NCBI GenBank assembly: GCA_022749755.1
Contig: CM040443.1
Location: 3,201,191 to 3,265,190 of the forward strand
Source: Azadirachta indica
Lineage: Eukaryota; Streptophyta; Magnoliopsida; Sapindales; Meliaceae
DNA length: 64,000 bases
Direction of reading: 5' to 3'
This document shows positions 22,918 through 35,490 of the stretch, one piece after another; position 1 is the stretch's first letter; the number at the start of each line of letters is the position of its first letter. The notes under the pieces are model-generated. The model was given only the letters and a program-made list of their open reading frames with translations. It was not told where the DNA came from and did not search any database. The position numbers were made by a program, and so were the translations under genes.

Positions 22918-24063
22918 TCACCTAATTGTACAATTAAATACCAACTCCCTAGTACATGGAATATTTAACCTACAAGCAACTTCATCAAAATTTTCCCTTC
23001 TTTTACCTGTTACTCTCCAATATGAAACACTCTCACAAATTTTAACAATTGTGTTGCCAATGACAGACAAACTATCTTTAACAATCAAATTTAAAATGTG
23101 AGCAATACAACGAATATGAAATAACCTCCCACTCATTATCAAATCACTCTTATCAAGCTTCACTAATAAAAATAAAGTCATGTAGTTATTATTAGAACAA
23201 TTATCGACAATTAAAGCAGATATCTTACAATCCATATTGAGATCCACTAAAGCATTAAACAACACATCACATAACACTTCACCAGTATATGGACATTTGA
23301 CGTACATGAACCTATACACATAAAAGCATTAAAAAAAACCTTTAGTTATTAGTGTAATGAAAAATAAATAAATAAAATCAAGTTTTTATATTTATATAAA
23401 ATAAAAATAATTACCTTAATATTTTCCCATGCAAGACCTAAGAATCATCAATAAAATGGCTAGTAATTGCCATGTATTCCATTGTTTATAATTCACATGT
23501 TCACACATCTATTGTGATAGCTATTTTACTCTTACTCCACTTAAAAATACTTAACACTTAGCCCTCTCCAATTGGTACATTTCCATAATATCATTTTTAA
23601 TTGTGTTAAGGGACACACAATTAAACATGGGATTAAGAGATTCTAACATCTTTCTAAAATACTCGTGATCCACACAACTAAGAGAATACTCCTGTATAAT
23701 GATCAATTTAGCAATCATTTCTCTAGTCACATTAGGATCAAAAGTAAACATGTTTAATTTAGAATTTCATTGATCATCTTTCACCACCTTTAACTTCTTT
23801 GAATAGCTAGTTATTTCTTTTTGTTTTCGCATGATACATGTCTTCATATAATCATGCAAATGTCTTGTACCATCTTTAGCTTTTGCCACCAACTTACTTT
23901 TACAATACTTGCATACTGCCTTTCTAATCCCATCAGTATCAATTCTATCCAAATGTTCCCATACAACAGACCTCAACCTTCCTTTACCTTTTGCAACATT
24001 ACCATAATTTATTATATCATCACCTACAACATCTACTAATTGAGGTTCATTACTTAATGCCAT
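22918..24063 (-). pseudogene. hAT transposase relic (BED zinc finger, RICESLEEPER-like)
   Basis: The first piece, 24063-23767, begins MALSNEPQLVDVVGDD and carries a BED zinc finger: SVVWEHLDRI, CKYCKSKLVAKAKDGTRHLH and the final Cys of MKTC. The second, 23751-23551, has FTFDPNVTREMIAKLII and the LNPMF..NTIKNDI block. Between 23551 and 23318 is the SKIAITIDV and MAITSHFIDDS region, with stops at the expected Trp codons. The third, 23318-22918, has MYVKCPYTGEVLCDVL, LIVDNCSNNN and LFHIRCIAHILNLIVKDSL, the conserved CxxH core. The C-terminal dimerisation domain is missing. It cannot encode a working transposase. Confidence 0.85.
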
Positions 24064-26404
24064 TTCCTACAAAACAAAATTTAATATACATTAAATTATC
24101 AATACAAGGTCAACATTTTATTTACTTTAATTAAGCATGCATAAGAGAAAAGGAAGAGAATAATATTAATGGGCTAACAAAATAATTAATTAAAAAGCTA
24201 TAGAGGTTTTACGATCCTGATTTAGGTCACATTACGCATGATGGAATTGAGGCTATGAATTATAAAGTGGTTAAAGTGATAAATAAGGTTGGTAAGCCAA
24301 GGGCTTTTATTATTTAATGATGCTATAGGAGCTAACACTGCAGTGCATATATATAAATAATAACATTATGTATGTAGTCGAGGCAGCAGACGTAAATTGG
24401 AATATATGCTAATCATGATTACTCGCTAATCAGTAATGAGAAAGGTTAATTACAATAAAAGCTATAGCACATTCAGCTGCTGTTGCTTTGCTTGGCTTGG
24501 CTTGTTTGAATTTGTGTTCTATAAGTAAAGAATCTTACATGCTTTTGTTTGCTTTTCAAATTAATTTATATGGTTACTTTAATAAAATTACCACTAGTTT
24601 GACCTCAAATGCTTATTTTAAGATCATCATCAATTCAAAAGTTACAATTGTTGATAAATTTTTTATCTTTCTTGAATCAAACAGAATATGTAAGGTTAAA
24701 GTGGGGTTCAAATTATTGGATACAAAATAGAAGTGAGTGACAACAAGAGTACACTAAAAAATTTTTTCCCCAAATTTAAGATTTAATAATAAAAAAAATT
24801 GTCAGAGAAGCAGATAAAGAGAAATATTTAGGGAGAAATAGAAGTGGCAAACTCAACGGAGAAAGTAAAAGAAACTAACATACAGAGAAAAAAAAACAGT
24901 GGCAGACGTAGGTCGCAGCAACGGAGGAGCAGCTGTGTGCGAGACTGGGAAAATAGTTGCTAGTTACTAGTACACCACTCCAGCTTATTTATCTAAACTT
25001 ATACATGAATTATATTTTCCGTTGTCACTGTCTAGTCTTAAACAACCTCATCAACCTTTTAAGGATAATTGTCACAATTTCACGTTAAGCCAATAATTTA
25101 AATTATATATGAGTAATTCTAAATATTAAATTTAAATTATTTTAAATTAAAAATTATTTCACATATACATAATATAAAATTTTTAAAATAAAGAGTACAT
25201 TGATAAAAATTTCAAGTATCAGCAAAACTTATTTAAAGTATTAAATTTATCGCCTTAATTATATACTTAAATTATTTAACAAAAATTATCTCCTATGATT
25301 ATCAATTTTTAATTTTTTATTAAAAAATATATTATTAATTTTTAACCTTTATCAAATATCATAACACAAATCATATTTTTACATGTTCTTAATAATAATT
25401 AAATTAATTGTTTATATATGGAATCACTATTTTACATATTATCAAAATAATATAATAAAAATAAATATTCGGTTTTTTTAAAATTAATTGTTAATAAAAT
25501 TTAAAATAAATGATAACTATTATCAATTTGATTGAAATAATTTATATAAAATATTTCAACTAATACAAATTTTTTATAATAAAATATCAAAATTTGATTG
25601 ATACAATTACAATAACATTTTCATTAACCTATATAAACAAAAAAAAAAACTGTGATAGTAAATTATTTAATTGAATTGATAAAGTTAGAGAAATGTATTA
25701 AATCAATCTTAGAGTTTTTTCATTTTTTTGATAATTTTGTATAAAATTATTTTGTTTGCTAAATAAAAAATAAAATCTGAAGAGAATTTTTTTTTTTAAA
25801 TTTATTTGTTTTGATAAGTTTATAATATTATATTAAAACAAATTAATTCATTAGCAAATTGATTATTTTGTTTGACATCAATTAATTATTTTTATTTTAT
25901 CAAAATTTATTGTTCTAAATTTAATTATTAAAAAATAATTACTTTTATTAGTTTTGATTATTTTAGTAAATTTTTTATTAAGAAAAGAAGTTTAAAAAAT
26001 TTTAAAATTGATTAAATTGAAAATTTGTAAATAATTATGAATTTATGAATTATGATTATACGATGATATAAAAGACTTAATTGATGAAATTAAAATTTTA
26101 TAAACGTTATTAAAGGATTTTTTGACTAAAGTGAGATATTTAGAACTTTTATAATTATTTATTAAATAAATTGGATATGTATGTAATTAACCAAATTCAA
26201 TCGCAAGTTTGAAGTGGGGAATTGGGTCGGGCCAGAGATTAAGACTCGTCCACGTCTTTTGACCCGATTTTGAAACGAGATTGAATTTTCAACCTCAAAC
26301 TCGACCTGATTCCCGACTTTTTCTTATAATCCCTTTTTGATCCCCAATTCAAACGGGTCAGGTCCCTATAGGTCTTGGTCCCACTAGAAATTTTATCATC
26401 CTTA

Positions 26405-27142
26405 ATTATAGAGATTTTTTTGTTATAAATAAATTTATACTATAAAAATTTTCATTTATCATATAATAGAAAGACCCAAATATTAGTTTTACTTCAATAA
26501 ATATTGCAATGTAATAAATTATTTTAACATTCTAATACATTAGTTTGTTTTAATTTAAAGATTATTTTAATAGCATAAATGTTATGTTACATTAACATGA
26601 TAAATTTGCATTAATAATTTTTTGTTGAAAGTATGATTATTATGGTACTTTAATAGAATAATTAACTATTAGTAATTTTATATCAACACTAATAAGTACA
26701 ATGTGAAAGTTATCACATTTTAGTATTTTATACTAAAACTAAATTTAAATATAAATTTAACAAAATAATAATAAATATATAATTTCAATAGTAATAAAGT
26801 TGTTATTAGATAACTATAATATTAATACATATAAATTATGTGTATTTTAATAGCTAAAAAAATCAAAAGAGGGAACACATTGAAATATTTATGGACAAAT
26901 ATATAATGTTACTTCTATATACAAATAATTAAAAATATTTAATATAATTGTTCAATTTATTTTTATAGATAATAACAATATTTGATAGACAAATTTTAAA
27001 ACAATTTTGCATAACTTTTTAGCCAAATTGCATACTAAATTCCAATTAAATATAGAAATTGGGGTTCAATTAATTATATTTAATGAATATTTGTCCTCAA
27101 TTATTTTGTATTAAGTTAACATTGCAATGAACATTAGATTTG
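26405..27142. other. AT-rich DNA, no gene seen
   Basis: No open frame of note and no recognisable repeat border. It lies between the hAT end and the CACTA-type terminal region. Confidence 0.6.
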
Positions 27143-27616
27143 ACAATACTTTTAGCGACGACATAAACTTTTGTTGCTGACAATACATTTAGCGACAACA
27201 AAGTCATCGCCAAAAACTCCCAAAGTTACGCTGCCAAAAGAATCTTTAGCGACAACAAAATGTCGCCATTAAATAAATTTTTAGCAACAACAAGTACTGT
27301 CGTAACTAAAAACTATTTTAACGACAACAGTTGTCGTCACTAATTATTGCGACAAACAATGTTGTCGCTAGAGGAATTCCTCTTGTCACTGTCTATTTCA
27401 CACCAAATGGTGCCATGACTATTGGTACGACCATCTACGTCGTCGCTAATAATGCATCTTTAGCGACGACAATGTTGTCGCTAAAGGACACAATTATTTA
27501 TTCATTGTTTTTTTTTGGTGATGACTATTAAAATGTCGTCACTAAATGATGTTTTGGTGACAAATTTTGTGTCGTCGTTAAAACTTTTGTCGCTAAAACC
27601 TGATTTCCTTGTAGTG
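27143..27616. mobile_element. CACTA (EnSpm) transposon terminus with subterminal repeats
   Basis: It ends in CCTTGTAGTG at 27616, the complement of the CACTACAAGG end that defines CACTA elements. Upstream, 27143-27600 is filled with short direct and inverted copies of TTTAGCGACGACAA / TTGTCGTCGCTAAA variants, the usual subterminal transposase-binding pattern. The opposite CACTACAAG terminus was not found in the window. This is either a truncated element or one whose other end is too diverged. The open frames here (27331-27531 and its minus-strand neighbour) are by-products of the repeats. Confidence 0.75.
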
Positions 27617-27889
27617 TTTTTAATGTTGATCAAACAAATGTAGTAACAACCCCATATATTTATAATGAAAAATTTAAATAAATAAAAAAAGAATCCAAAC
27701 AACCTGATGTTAATTAGTAATTACTAAATAATTTTCAAATTCCCTAAAATAAAACGGAAACTCATACATGGTATTTCAAATATAATAGGGAATAACAAAC
27801 CAAATCCTCCTAGAATTCGGAGATAAATCTCTCTTACTACCCATATAAATATTATAGAAAACTTAAAATTACATCATACTTGATCGAAT

Positions 27890-28420
27890 TTTTTTTTTCT
27901 TATTCTCTTAAGATTTCTTTACAAACTAACAATTCAAGGCAATTATTGGTCAGAACTTCCTCATGATACTTTGGTAGAAGTCGTAGGGAGAATAAAAACT
28001 ATACTAAGATTTTCTTGCTTTTGGCGCTGTTTGTACTTCATGGCAAGCGGTTGAAGGAGAATTTTAGATACCCATGGTTTATGCTCTCAGAAAGGACGTC
28101 CAACAACACGTATTCTTTCTTCAGTGTTTTTAAGGGGAAGTCTCGTCAAGTTATTTTGTTAGAAGCTAATGGGAAAAAAGTGTTTGTTGTCAATGGGTTG
28201 GCTTCTAACGATTTCAAAAGATTCAAATATGATAAGTCTTTTGCATCCCCTTTCCCGTGTTCAAATAGACTTCCTGACTTAAAACGTTTGATTCTACTGT
28301 AACGACGTTATTTATTGGATTGCGAGGTGTGCTTTATCAGCAAATCCTTTGTGTTCATCAGATTATATATTAATGGTAATGCATGGAGACTTTGGATAAT
28401 TGGCTATAGGATCATAAAGG
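27890..28420 (+). pseudogene. F-box/DUF295 (SKIP23-like) pseudogene, 5' part
   Basis: Homologous along its length to the F-box relic at 58050-59097, including the leader before the start codon. The first residues correspond to DWSELP but the ATG is lost (AGGCAATTATTGG in place of ATGGCAGATTGG). The F-box LPHDTLVEVVGRIKT..RFSCFWRCL is followed by frame changes. Then come the open stretch LSERTSNNTYSFFSVFKGK and SRQVILLEANGKKVFVVN. A last matching block reads CALSANPLCSSDYILMV. The C-terminal part of the gene is missing. It does have the Trp codon (PWFMLSER) that is a stop in the second relic. Confidence 0.8.
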
Positions 28421-28679
28421 AAAAAAGAAAATAAACAAAATAATTGCTATTGCACAAGTAATGTTATCTTAACATGATGATATCTACTATAATGTTATGC
28501 ATAATGATGTCTACCATCTAACAGTCTCGAATCACAGTTATGATGATGTAACAAGAAACTCATTCTGAGAGGACCCAAAACAAATTGTGTTGGTCATCAC
28601 ACACCAATATTAACTACAAACTGCTTTGACATCATTTTTCTGGGTTTGTGTTCTTAATAATAGTTTAAGCATGGGAAAC

Positions 28680-29100
28680 TAAAGAGAAAAATATTAAAGA
28701 AAATCAAGCTAATAGTTAAAGCTGCACTTAAGCTCTAGACAATGAAGCCTAATAGTTAAAGCTCCACTCAAGCTCTAGATTGTCAAGCCAAATGCAGCAC
28801 ACTACCAAAAAAAAAAAAAAGCAGAAGCATAACCTGGTCAGTAGCCAGCAGAAATAGGCAGCATTCTTAACACAGCAGCATCAAATGGGCAGCAAAAATG
28901 CAGCAAGTAGCAGCAGCCAACAGAAGCAGAGCAAATGCAGCAAGGTAAATGCAGGAAGCATTAGTAGTAGCAAAAATGCAGCAAGCAGCAGCTAGTAGAC
29001 AGCCCGGCAATGGGTAACGGCTACAAAATGCATCAAGCACCGGCAGGAAGGTAACAGATGTAGGAAGCAGATGTAGCAAATCATTCGATTTCCTCAATAA
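28680..29100. repeat. Tandem and low-complexity GCAGCA-rich stretch
   Basis: 28700-28790 holds two copies of CTAATAGTTAAAGCT(G/C)CACT(T/C)AAGCTCTAGA. 28850-29060 is dense in degenerate GCAGCA/GCAGCAAATGCAGCAAG units. The resulting minus-strand frame (28867-29097, Ala/Cys/Leu rich) is not a credible gene. Confidence 0.6.
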
Positions 29101-30970
29101 TATAAACAGACAAAAAGTAAACGCTATAAAACCTAGACCATTCCATCAAAAGCATCCCAAAAGAAAAAACCCATTTTAACCTTAACTAGTTTATAACTAA
29201 CTTCAGTGAATTATAAAGATATAATTATAAAGGTAAAACGAAAAATTGACCTAATTCTTAATTATAGACTATTTATAAAGAATTGAACTGCGTACAATGA
29301 TTATATCAATGCACTGCATAAGTTTTCTAAGTAAAATATATTTATAATTTTAAGAGCTCAATTTCAGATTTTTAGTGAAATAATATAATGGATTAAATTA
29401 TTTATTACATTAGATGTTTATATGCCCAGAAAATAATTTTTTGGAATGTGTATTTAATTTAGATTTAATTAATTTATTAAAAATTAATTAATTAATAAGA
29501 TATTTTAAAGAAAATATCTTTCATTAATATCCAAATAATTTAATTTAAAAAATTACATAGATAAAATTAAAAGATATATTTATCCTCTTTAGGTTTCTTT
29601 TAAACACTAATTTGAATTAATTAGAATATCACTCCTATTAGAAGCTGTTTTACAAATTTAATTAATTTATTTTAATTAAAATTATTTTAATTAAAAAGTA
29701 AAATATTACTTTTATTAGGAGTTGTCTCACACACTTAATTAATTTAATTCTATTTTAATTAAAACAAGTAAGTATAGAAATTTTAGAGGTTTTTCTTTTG
29801 ACGTAAACTACAAAGAAAAATCAGTTTTCTCTTAATATTATTGTATTACAAAAAAAAAACCTATCCTTCTCTTCACTCGACTAAAAGAGGATTGGCTTGA
29901 AAATATTGATAAAGGAAAACTTGTAGCTAAAATAATTAAAAAGCACTAAGGGTTATTTTTTTCCCTTCTTTTTATTTTATATTAAAATTATATCATATAA
30001 ATTTTGTAACTCTCCTAATTTATTTTTTCTATTTATATGATGAAATTTTCCAATATCATCAACAGTAGGCATATTTTCAAGCTCACTTAAAGATTTTTTA
30101 TTTGGAGTAACACGATCTTTACCTTTCTCAAACATAGAAGTCATCAACAACATGAAAAAAAAATCAATTAATCAATAATATGAAAAATATATATTGTAGA
30201 AATTGAACATTAATAAACACAAATATAATTGTATAAATTGAATAATATAATGATTATATATAATTATAAAAAAAATCTCATTAAACATAATTGTATATAA
30301 AAATTTAACACTAATATTTAATGATCTATTACAAAAAAATAAAAAAATTACCTTTAAATGGAAATGAAAGTAATTAAATAAGAAGTGAAGGAAGTTAATA
30401 TTTAATGAATTATTTAGATTTTCAATGAGAATTAAGAAATTAAGAGGAAAAGAAAGCCAATTAAATGTAAAATAGAAGGAAGTTAAATGAATTATTCTAT
30501 GAATAGTATCAGATTTTCCAGGCGAAGTTGCAGAGTGGTGGCATAACTAAACTGAATCAAGGATTAGGATTTACGGCAAGGTATTTTCTTTTTCATTTTT
30601 TTTAATTTTCTTTTTTTTTTGATACTAATAATTGAAATTATTAGATTGATCTTATATATTTATTCAGAATTATTAAATTAAAATTTTGCTTAAATTTATA
30701 TTTTATAATTTTTATATTATAAATAATATTTTATTTAAAATATTCATTATAATTTTTTAATGAATTGGATTGAATTTTAACGGATTGATAATATAAATTT
30801 ATACTTCAATCTAATGTAAGTGAATTTTAAATTATTAAATCTAACCTAATCCATTGATCTACAAACCAATTAAAAAAAGATTGGATCGGATTAGATTGAA
30901 CGAATTGAGTGAATCCGGACGAAGAAGAAATCGAAGCGAGAAACGTACATGTGTAGATAACTATATAAAA
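29101..30970. other. AT-rich intergenic DNA
   Basis: No gene or named repeat recognised. TTAATTAA-type runs and short duplications are common. Confidence 0.55.
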
Positions 30971-30974
30971 CAGA

Positions 30975-31260
30975 CATAAATCCTATTACAAAAATAAAAA
31001 CAAAACAAATTTATTTCATAGTTTCAAAAGTCAATAAAGGTGGTAAAGAAATCTTGTAAATATTTGATGTTGATTGACACAAGCAATAATTTTCGTATTA
31101 TGATTTGGACAACAATTAAATTTGAGAGAAGCATGGAAAACCTAAGACAAATTTGGAGTAGGTGTAAACATTAATGTTGGTTTGACAGTGTTAAATAGCA
31201 CGATATTATTAACAATGATAGGGAGTTTGAGGCATTAAAAAAGTGTTTATATATGTACAC
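30975..31260. repeat. Dispersed repeat D, copy 1
   Basis: Contains AAATTTATTTCATA..GTCAATAAAGGTGG, matched at about 34480-34690. In both, a GTTAAATAGCAC block follows. Noncoding and diverged. Confidence 0.5.
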
Positions 31261-31329
31261 TACTGATATATTTTAGGATTTTTTTAAAAAAAATTTGTAA
31301 AGAAAAATTGACATATTCTCTATCAATTA

Positions 31330-31330
<1 letters not shown>

Positions 31331-31381
<51 letters not shown>

Positions 31382-31382
31382 T
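31331..31382. repeat. (TTA)n microsatellite
   Basis: About 17 uninterrupted TTA/ATT units. Confidence 0.93.
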
Positions 31383-31887
31383 TTGGTTAGATTTTAGTCA
31401 AATGACAAATTAAAAAATACTAATTTTATTTATATATAATTTAGTCCCTATCATAAAAATATACTAAGGACCAAACATTAAAGTTAAAAAGTTTGTGCTC
31501 TAATTTATCATTTTAATAATAATTTAGCAAAATATACTATTATCAAAAAATTTCTAACAATAAGCTAGACCAAATTCATATACTAAAATATTCTTAATCC
31601 TCTTTTTCTATTTTTAGTAATAATTTAATATATAAAAAAATTAAGTGAAATATTTTTAATATTTTAATTTTATATGTAATATATCTATTTAAAATATTAT
31701 ATTACTTTCATTACATTTTCTTTAAAAAATTATAAAACTCATAATTAATATAATTAAAAAATATAAAATATATGTGTTATTTATTATAAAAAATAATCAA
31801 AATTTTCTTATTTTTTATATTTTTAATAAAATTAAATTAATTTATTTAATAAGAATATAAAGCATATATAATCACTAAAATTTATAA

Positions 31888-32430
31888 ATATATAAAAACT
31901 AAATTTAATTTATATGTTATTATTTATTCTCTCTCTCTTATTCCAAAAGTATAATTTTTTTAAATATTTTATAAAACTCTCTTCTTTTCTCGAAATATTT
32001 ATTTAGGTTAAATTACTAATTTTAGAATATTTCATTTTGAGTCTTTGCTACTTGTTAAAAGTAAATTTGTTCAATAAAATCTTTCAGGCTTTCGTTAAAA
32101 AATTTTTCAAAATTTTCTCTTTTCCATATCTAAATTATTGGTAAAATTCTCCAAACTACAAATGTCCTTGAAAGCATAAAATAAAGTTTAAAAAAAAAAG
32201 TCACAAGAGTTTCTGATTCGTTCTCACGTAGTAGTCATCAACTAATTGATTACATAAAATTAATAATTTTAAAATTGTAAAAATCAATTAATTTGTTATT
32301 ACAAGAAATTATAACATATAATTGAAAGCAGCATGTACGAATCCTCCTGCCTAGAAATTTCTTACCCACCAAACATAATCACTGACATTTGACATCATGA
32401 AATTATCACGTAAACAGTAGACTCTATTGT
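31888..32430. repeat. Dispersed repeat A, copy 1
   Basis: Roughly 540 bases sharing blocks with 33605-34165 and 37070-37600. All three contain CATCAA(C/T)TAATTGATTA, a TTCGTTCT(C/T)A block and AATTGTTGGTAAAA-like stretches in the same order. Copies 1 and 2 also share AATCCTCCT..CTAGAAATTTCTT. No coding frame is conserved, so this is noncoding. Confidence 0.6.
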
Positions 32431-32454
32431 TGTTATCCCACATTTTTCTTAATT

Positions 32455-32650
32455 TTTTTCATGTGTTCCGATTTAGAGATTTTTTAGAGATATTTTCCTC
32501 ATACTTTTAAGAAATTCTTTAACATGTTTAATTCGAGTGTTATCTTAATTAGCATATTATCATTTACTAGTTCAAAATTAAGTGTGGAAGCAAAACGTGA
32601 AATTTTAGAGGATCGTAATATTAAAAAAATAAAATAAAATTCAAGTTGCT
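32455..32650. repeat. Dispersed repeat E, copy 1
   Basis: Shared with about 34680-34860: TTTTAAGAAATTCTTTAA, then TTAGCATATTATCAT and AGTTCAAA(A/G)TTAAG in the same order. Similar minus-strand frames in the two copies follow from the repeat and do not look like a real gene. Confidence 0.5.
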
Positions 32651-33604
32651 CAAGGTTGTTTTTTAATATACTTTGATGATATAAAGTATAACACAAAATA
32701 TTCATAAGCAAAGGCACGCATAAATGCACTATCCTTATAAAAATTTCTACCCCTTTACGACGATGTTTTAGTATAAATTCGTTCTATATTAATATTTCAT
32801 CTAACATATAATTGTTGTTAGTTTTACAAGAATGTATTCTCAAACACATAACTCTTGAATAACATAATAATTATACTCTAATAATGAAAGATCAAGAGAG
32901 ATTAGAAAAATATTTTTTCTATATATTTCTCTACATGTAAAACCAAAATATAACTTTTATATATTTATAAACATACATGTACCTTTTCATTTAAAATATG
33001 TCTCCTATAATACCATTACATTTACGTAACTCACATTATACACAATTAATTATATTACGATATATTAATATGGTTACAATAATAAACATATTTTAAAATA
33101 CTTTTTATATTTATAAAATATAAAACACTAATCTCTAAAAATAATTAGTAAATTAAGGGATAGAACATGCAATTTTTTAAGTGTAGACACACTCTTAGAG
33201 CAATTCAGGAAGTATGCATGGCTTCAAGACCTCTTGATTTTTTTTTTTTTTGTTTAAATAAGAGTGAAAAGGAGTCATCAGAGCAAACACTGTTTCCACA
33301 AGAACATCAGCAAAAGTGGCGGAGGTAGTAAAGAAGATCAAATTTAAAATATCAAAATAAAAATTAATTGGACCAATGATTGTTTTTAAAATAAAATAAA
33401 TTATTACTTTATAAAAATACTTAATGAATGAATTTTATAAGTTGTACAAAACAAAAATAAGGTAAATCTATAGTCAAACTATCAGTAAAATCATATATTA
33501 TAGGATATATTTTAAAAACAAAATATAATAATCTGTTTTAAAAGAAAAGGAAAATATAAAATTATAAATATTTTTAATTAAAATTAAATTATTTAATAAA
33601 ATAT

Positions 33605-34165
33605 AAAAATAGATTTAATTACTAAATTTATTAATATATAACACCAAATGTAATTCACATATATATTATAATTTATTACTCTTATCTTATTTAAAGAGTT
33701 TATTTTTCTTTTGAATATTTCGTAACTGCTCATAATCTTCTTATTTTCTTGAAATATTTATTTTGAGTCTCCACAACCTAATAAAAATAAATCTATTTTT
33801 ACTATATTGTTTTCGGCTTTGATGAAAAAGTTTCTAAATTTTCTCCTTTCTGGAATGTAAATTGTTGGTAAAATGCTCCAAATATGTCCTTAAATGCAAG
33901 AAATAAAATAAAAAAGGTCCCAAGAGCTTCTAATTCGTTCTTATATATATAATCATCAACTAATTGATTATATAAAATTAATAATTTCAAACTTGTAAAA
34001 ATCAAATTAATTTGTTATTATAAGAAATTAGAGGGGATGCCGAAATTAGTATGTATGAATCCTCCTTACTAGAAATTTCTTTCCTACCAAACATAATCAA
34101 TGATATTTGACATCATGTAGTAATTATGAAATAAATAGTAAACTCTGTTATTGTTATCTAACATT
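33605..34165. repeat. Dispersed repeat A, copy 2
   Basis: Second copy of the repeat described at 31888-32430, in the same orientation, diverged by many substitutions and small indels. Confidence 0.6.
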
Positions 34166-34479
34166 TTTTTTCTTTTATCCATTTTCTATTTACAGAAAAT
34201 ATTATCAATTCATGTGAATTTATCATATAAATTGTGGGTAGATTTTCCTCCATACATAAAGATAAGACATCACTCAAATTGAATAAAAATATTTTAGTGA
34301 TACTATATACGATTTCATTAAAACTCTTATAAGATCTTTAATATAATATTGATAGTTGTATTTTATAATATTTAAAAAAAAAACTATAAGTTAAAGACAA
34401 CCAGTGTCTTTATTTGTCGTTATAAATGTTCCCGATTTTTGCGACAGCTATGAGAATATTCAAGGCTCTCGTTGTTTTC

Positions 34480-34860
34480 TCATATAGTAAAATAATGAAA
34501 CAAATTTATTTCATAAATTCGCAAGTCAATAAAGGTGGCTAAAGAAATTTTATCAATAATTGATATTGACTTAGACATTGCAATTGTTGACTTATAAGCA
34601 TTACAGGTTTTTTAAACTGCGTTAAATAGCACAATACAATCATTAATAACTTGTTTGGAGTGCTAAAAGATAAGTGATTATGTTCTGTTCATGTATTTTA
34701 GAGATTTTTCCTCATGCTTTTTAAGAAATTCTTTAAAATGTTTGATTTGAGTGCTATTTTTTAATTAGCATATTATCATGTACTAATTCAAAGTTAAGGA
34801 TGAAAGCAACACGTAAGATTTGAGAGGATCGGAATATTAAAAAAAAAAAATGAAACTCTG
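34480..34860. repeat. Repeats D and E, second copies, adjacent
   Basis: Here D (about 34480-34690) and E (34680-34860) touch. In the first set (30975-32650) a microsatellite and repeat A lie between them. Confidence 0.5.
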
Positions 34861-35279
34861 GTTGCTGCATTCCAGTTGCTAAATGGCTAAAAACAATTAA
34901 TAAATTAAGGGATAGAACAAACAACTTTTCAAGTATAGACAATCTTAAGCAATTTCGGAAGTATGTATGGCTTCAATACCTTTTTTTTTTTAAATTATTA
35001 AAATGGAAGTTAATTGGACCCGATGAAAATAAAAGAAGACTATCAAATAAAAAAATAATTGTGCTTTTATAATTACATTGGCAGAGAAAAAAATTATAAT
35101 GAACATTATTTTTAATGGGTGTGACAGGAAACAAAAGTATTTAATTAATAGTAATCTTCCTTAATATTTGGCAAAATATTATATAAAATAAAAATTAATT
35201 GTTTAAATTTTTTAAAAAGTTTCAAGAAGAAAAAAAATCTTTATATACATTACTAGTCCAACTTGAATTTTATAAGAGA

Positions 35280-35490
35280 ACAAAAGAGTTACGAGTAACG
35301 TTAACTCTTGACTTTCCAGTGAATCAAAATGTACCATACAATTTCTGCTTTTAATTCCAAGCACATTTTGACATAGTTTCATTAATTTATAGAATATAAA
35401 TTAAGGCTTCTTCTCAGCTTGAGCTCAATTATCTTCGCCATTTTTCTTTTCATTTCAACAACTTCAATCCTCTCTTTTTAGATTTTCTTA
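35280..35490 (+). repeat. Promoter/leader-like module F, copy 1
   Basis: Matches 37735-37960: GTTAACTCTTGA(C/T)TTTC, then ACAATTTCTGCTTTTAATTCC, ATAGTTTCATTAAT, AATATAAATTAAG and a CAACTTCAA-CCTCT pyrimidine-rich end. The order (AT-rich region, TATAAA-like site, C/T-rich leader) looks like a decayed promoter and 5' leader, but no coding exon follows. Confidence 0.45.

Larger units (their letters stand above)
21955..26404 (-). mobile_element. hAT-family DNA transposon, 4.45 kb, decayed
   Basis: The left end TAGGGATGACAATGGG (21955 on) and right end ..TTTTATCATCCTTA (to 26404) form hAT-type inverted repeats. Flanks ATTATTAG (21947-21954) and ATTATAGA (26405-26412) look like a slightly diverged 8-base target duplication. 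GGGTCGGG motifs occur just inside both ends. A minus-strand transposase relic lies at 22918-24063. The rest is AT-rich filler, including a microsatellite at 22346-22393. The boundaries rest on the end and flank match, so they are good but not certain. Confidence 0.75.

Noticed and set aside
27143..27616. CRISPR-like regular repeats
   Set aside because: Spacing is irregular, copies are in both orientations, and the context is a plant transposon end.
27331..27702. Open frames on both strands in the CACTA terminal region
   Set aside because: Created by the repeated TTTAGCGACGACA motif; not coding.
28867..29097. 76-codon Ala/Cys/Leu-rich minus-strand frame
   Set aside because: Arises from the degenerate GCAGCA repeat; no start context or homologue.
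30060..30180. Minus-strand stretch reading MFEKGKDRVTPNKKSLSELE
   Set aside because: Too short, no matching family, and surrounded by AT-rich noncoding DNA.
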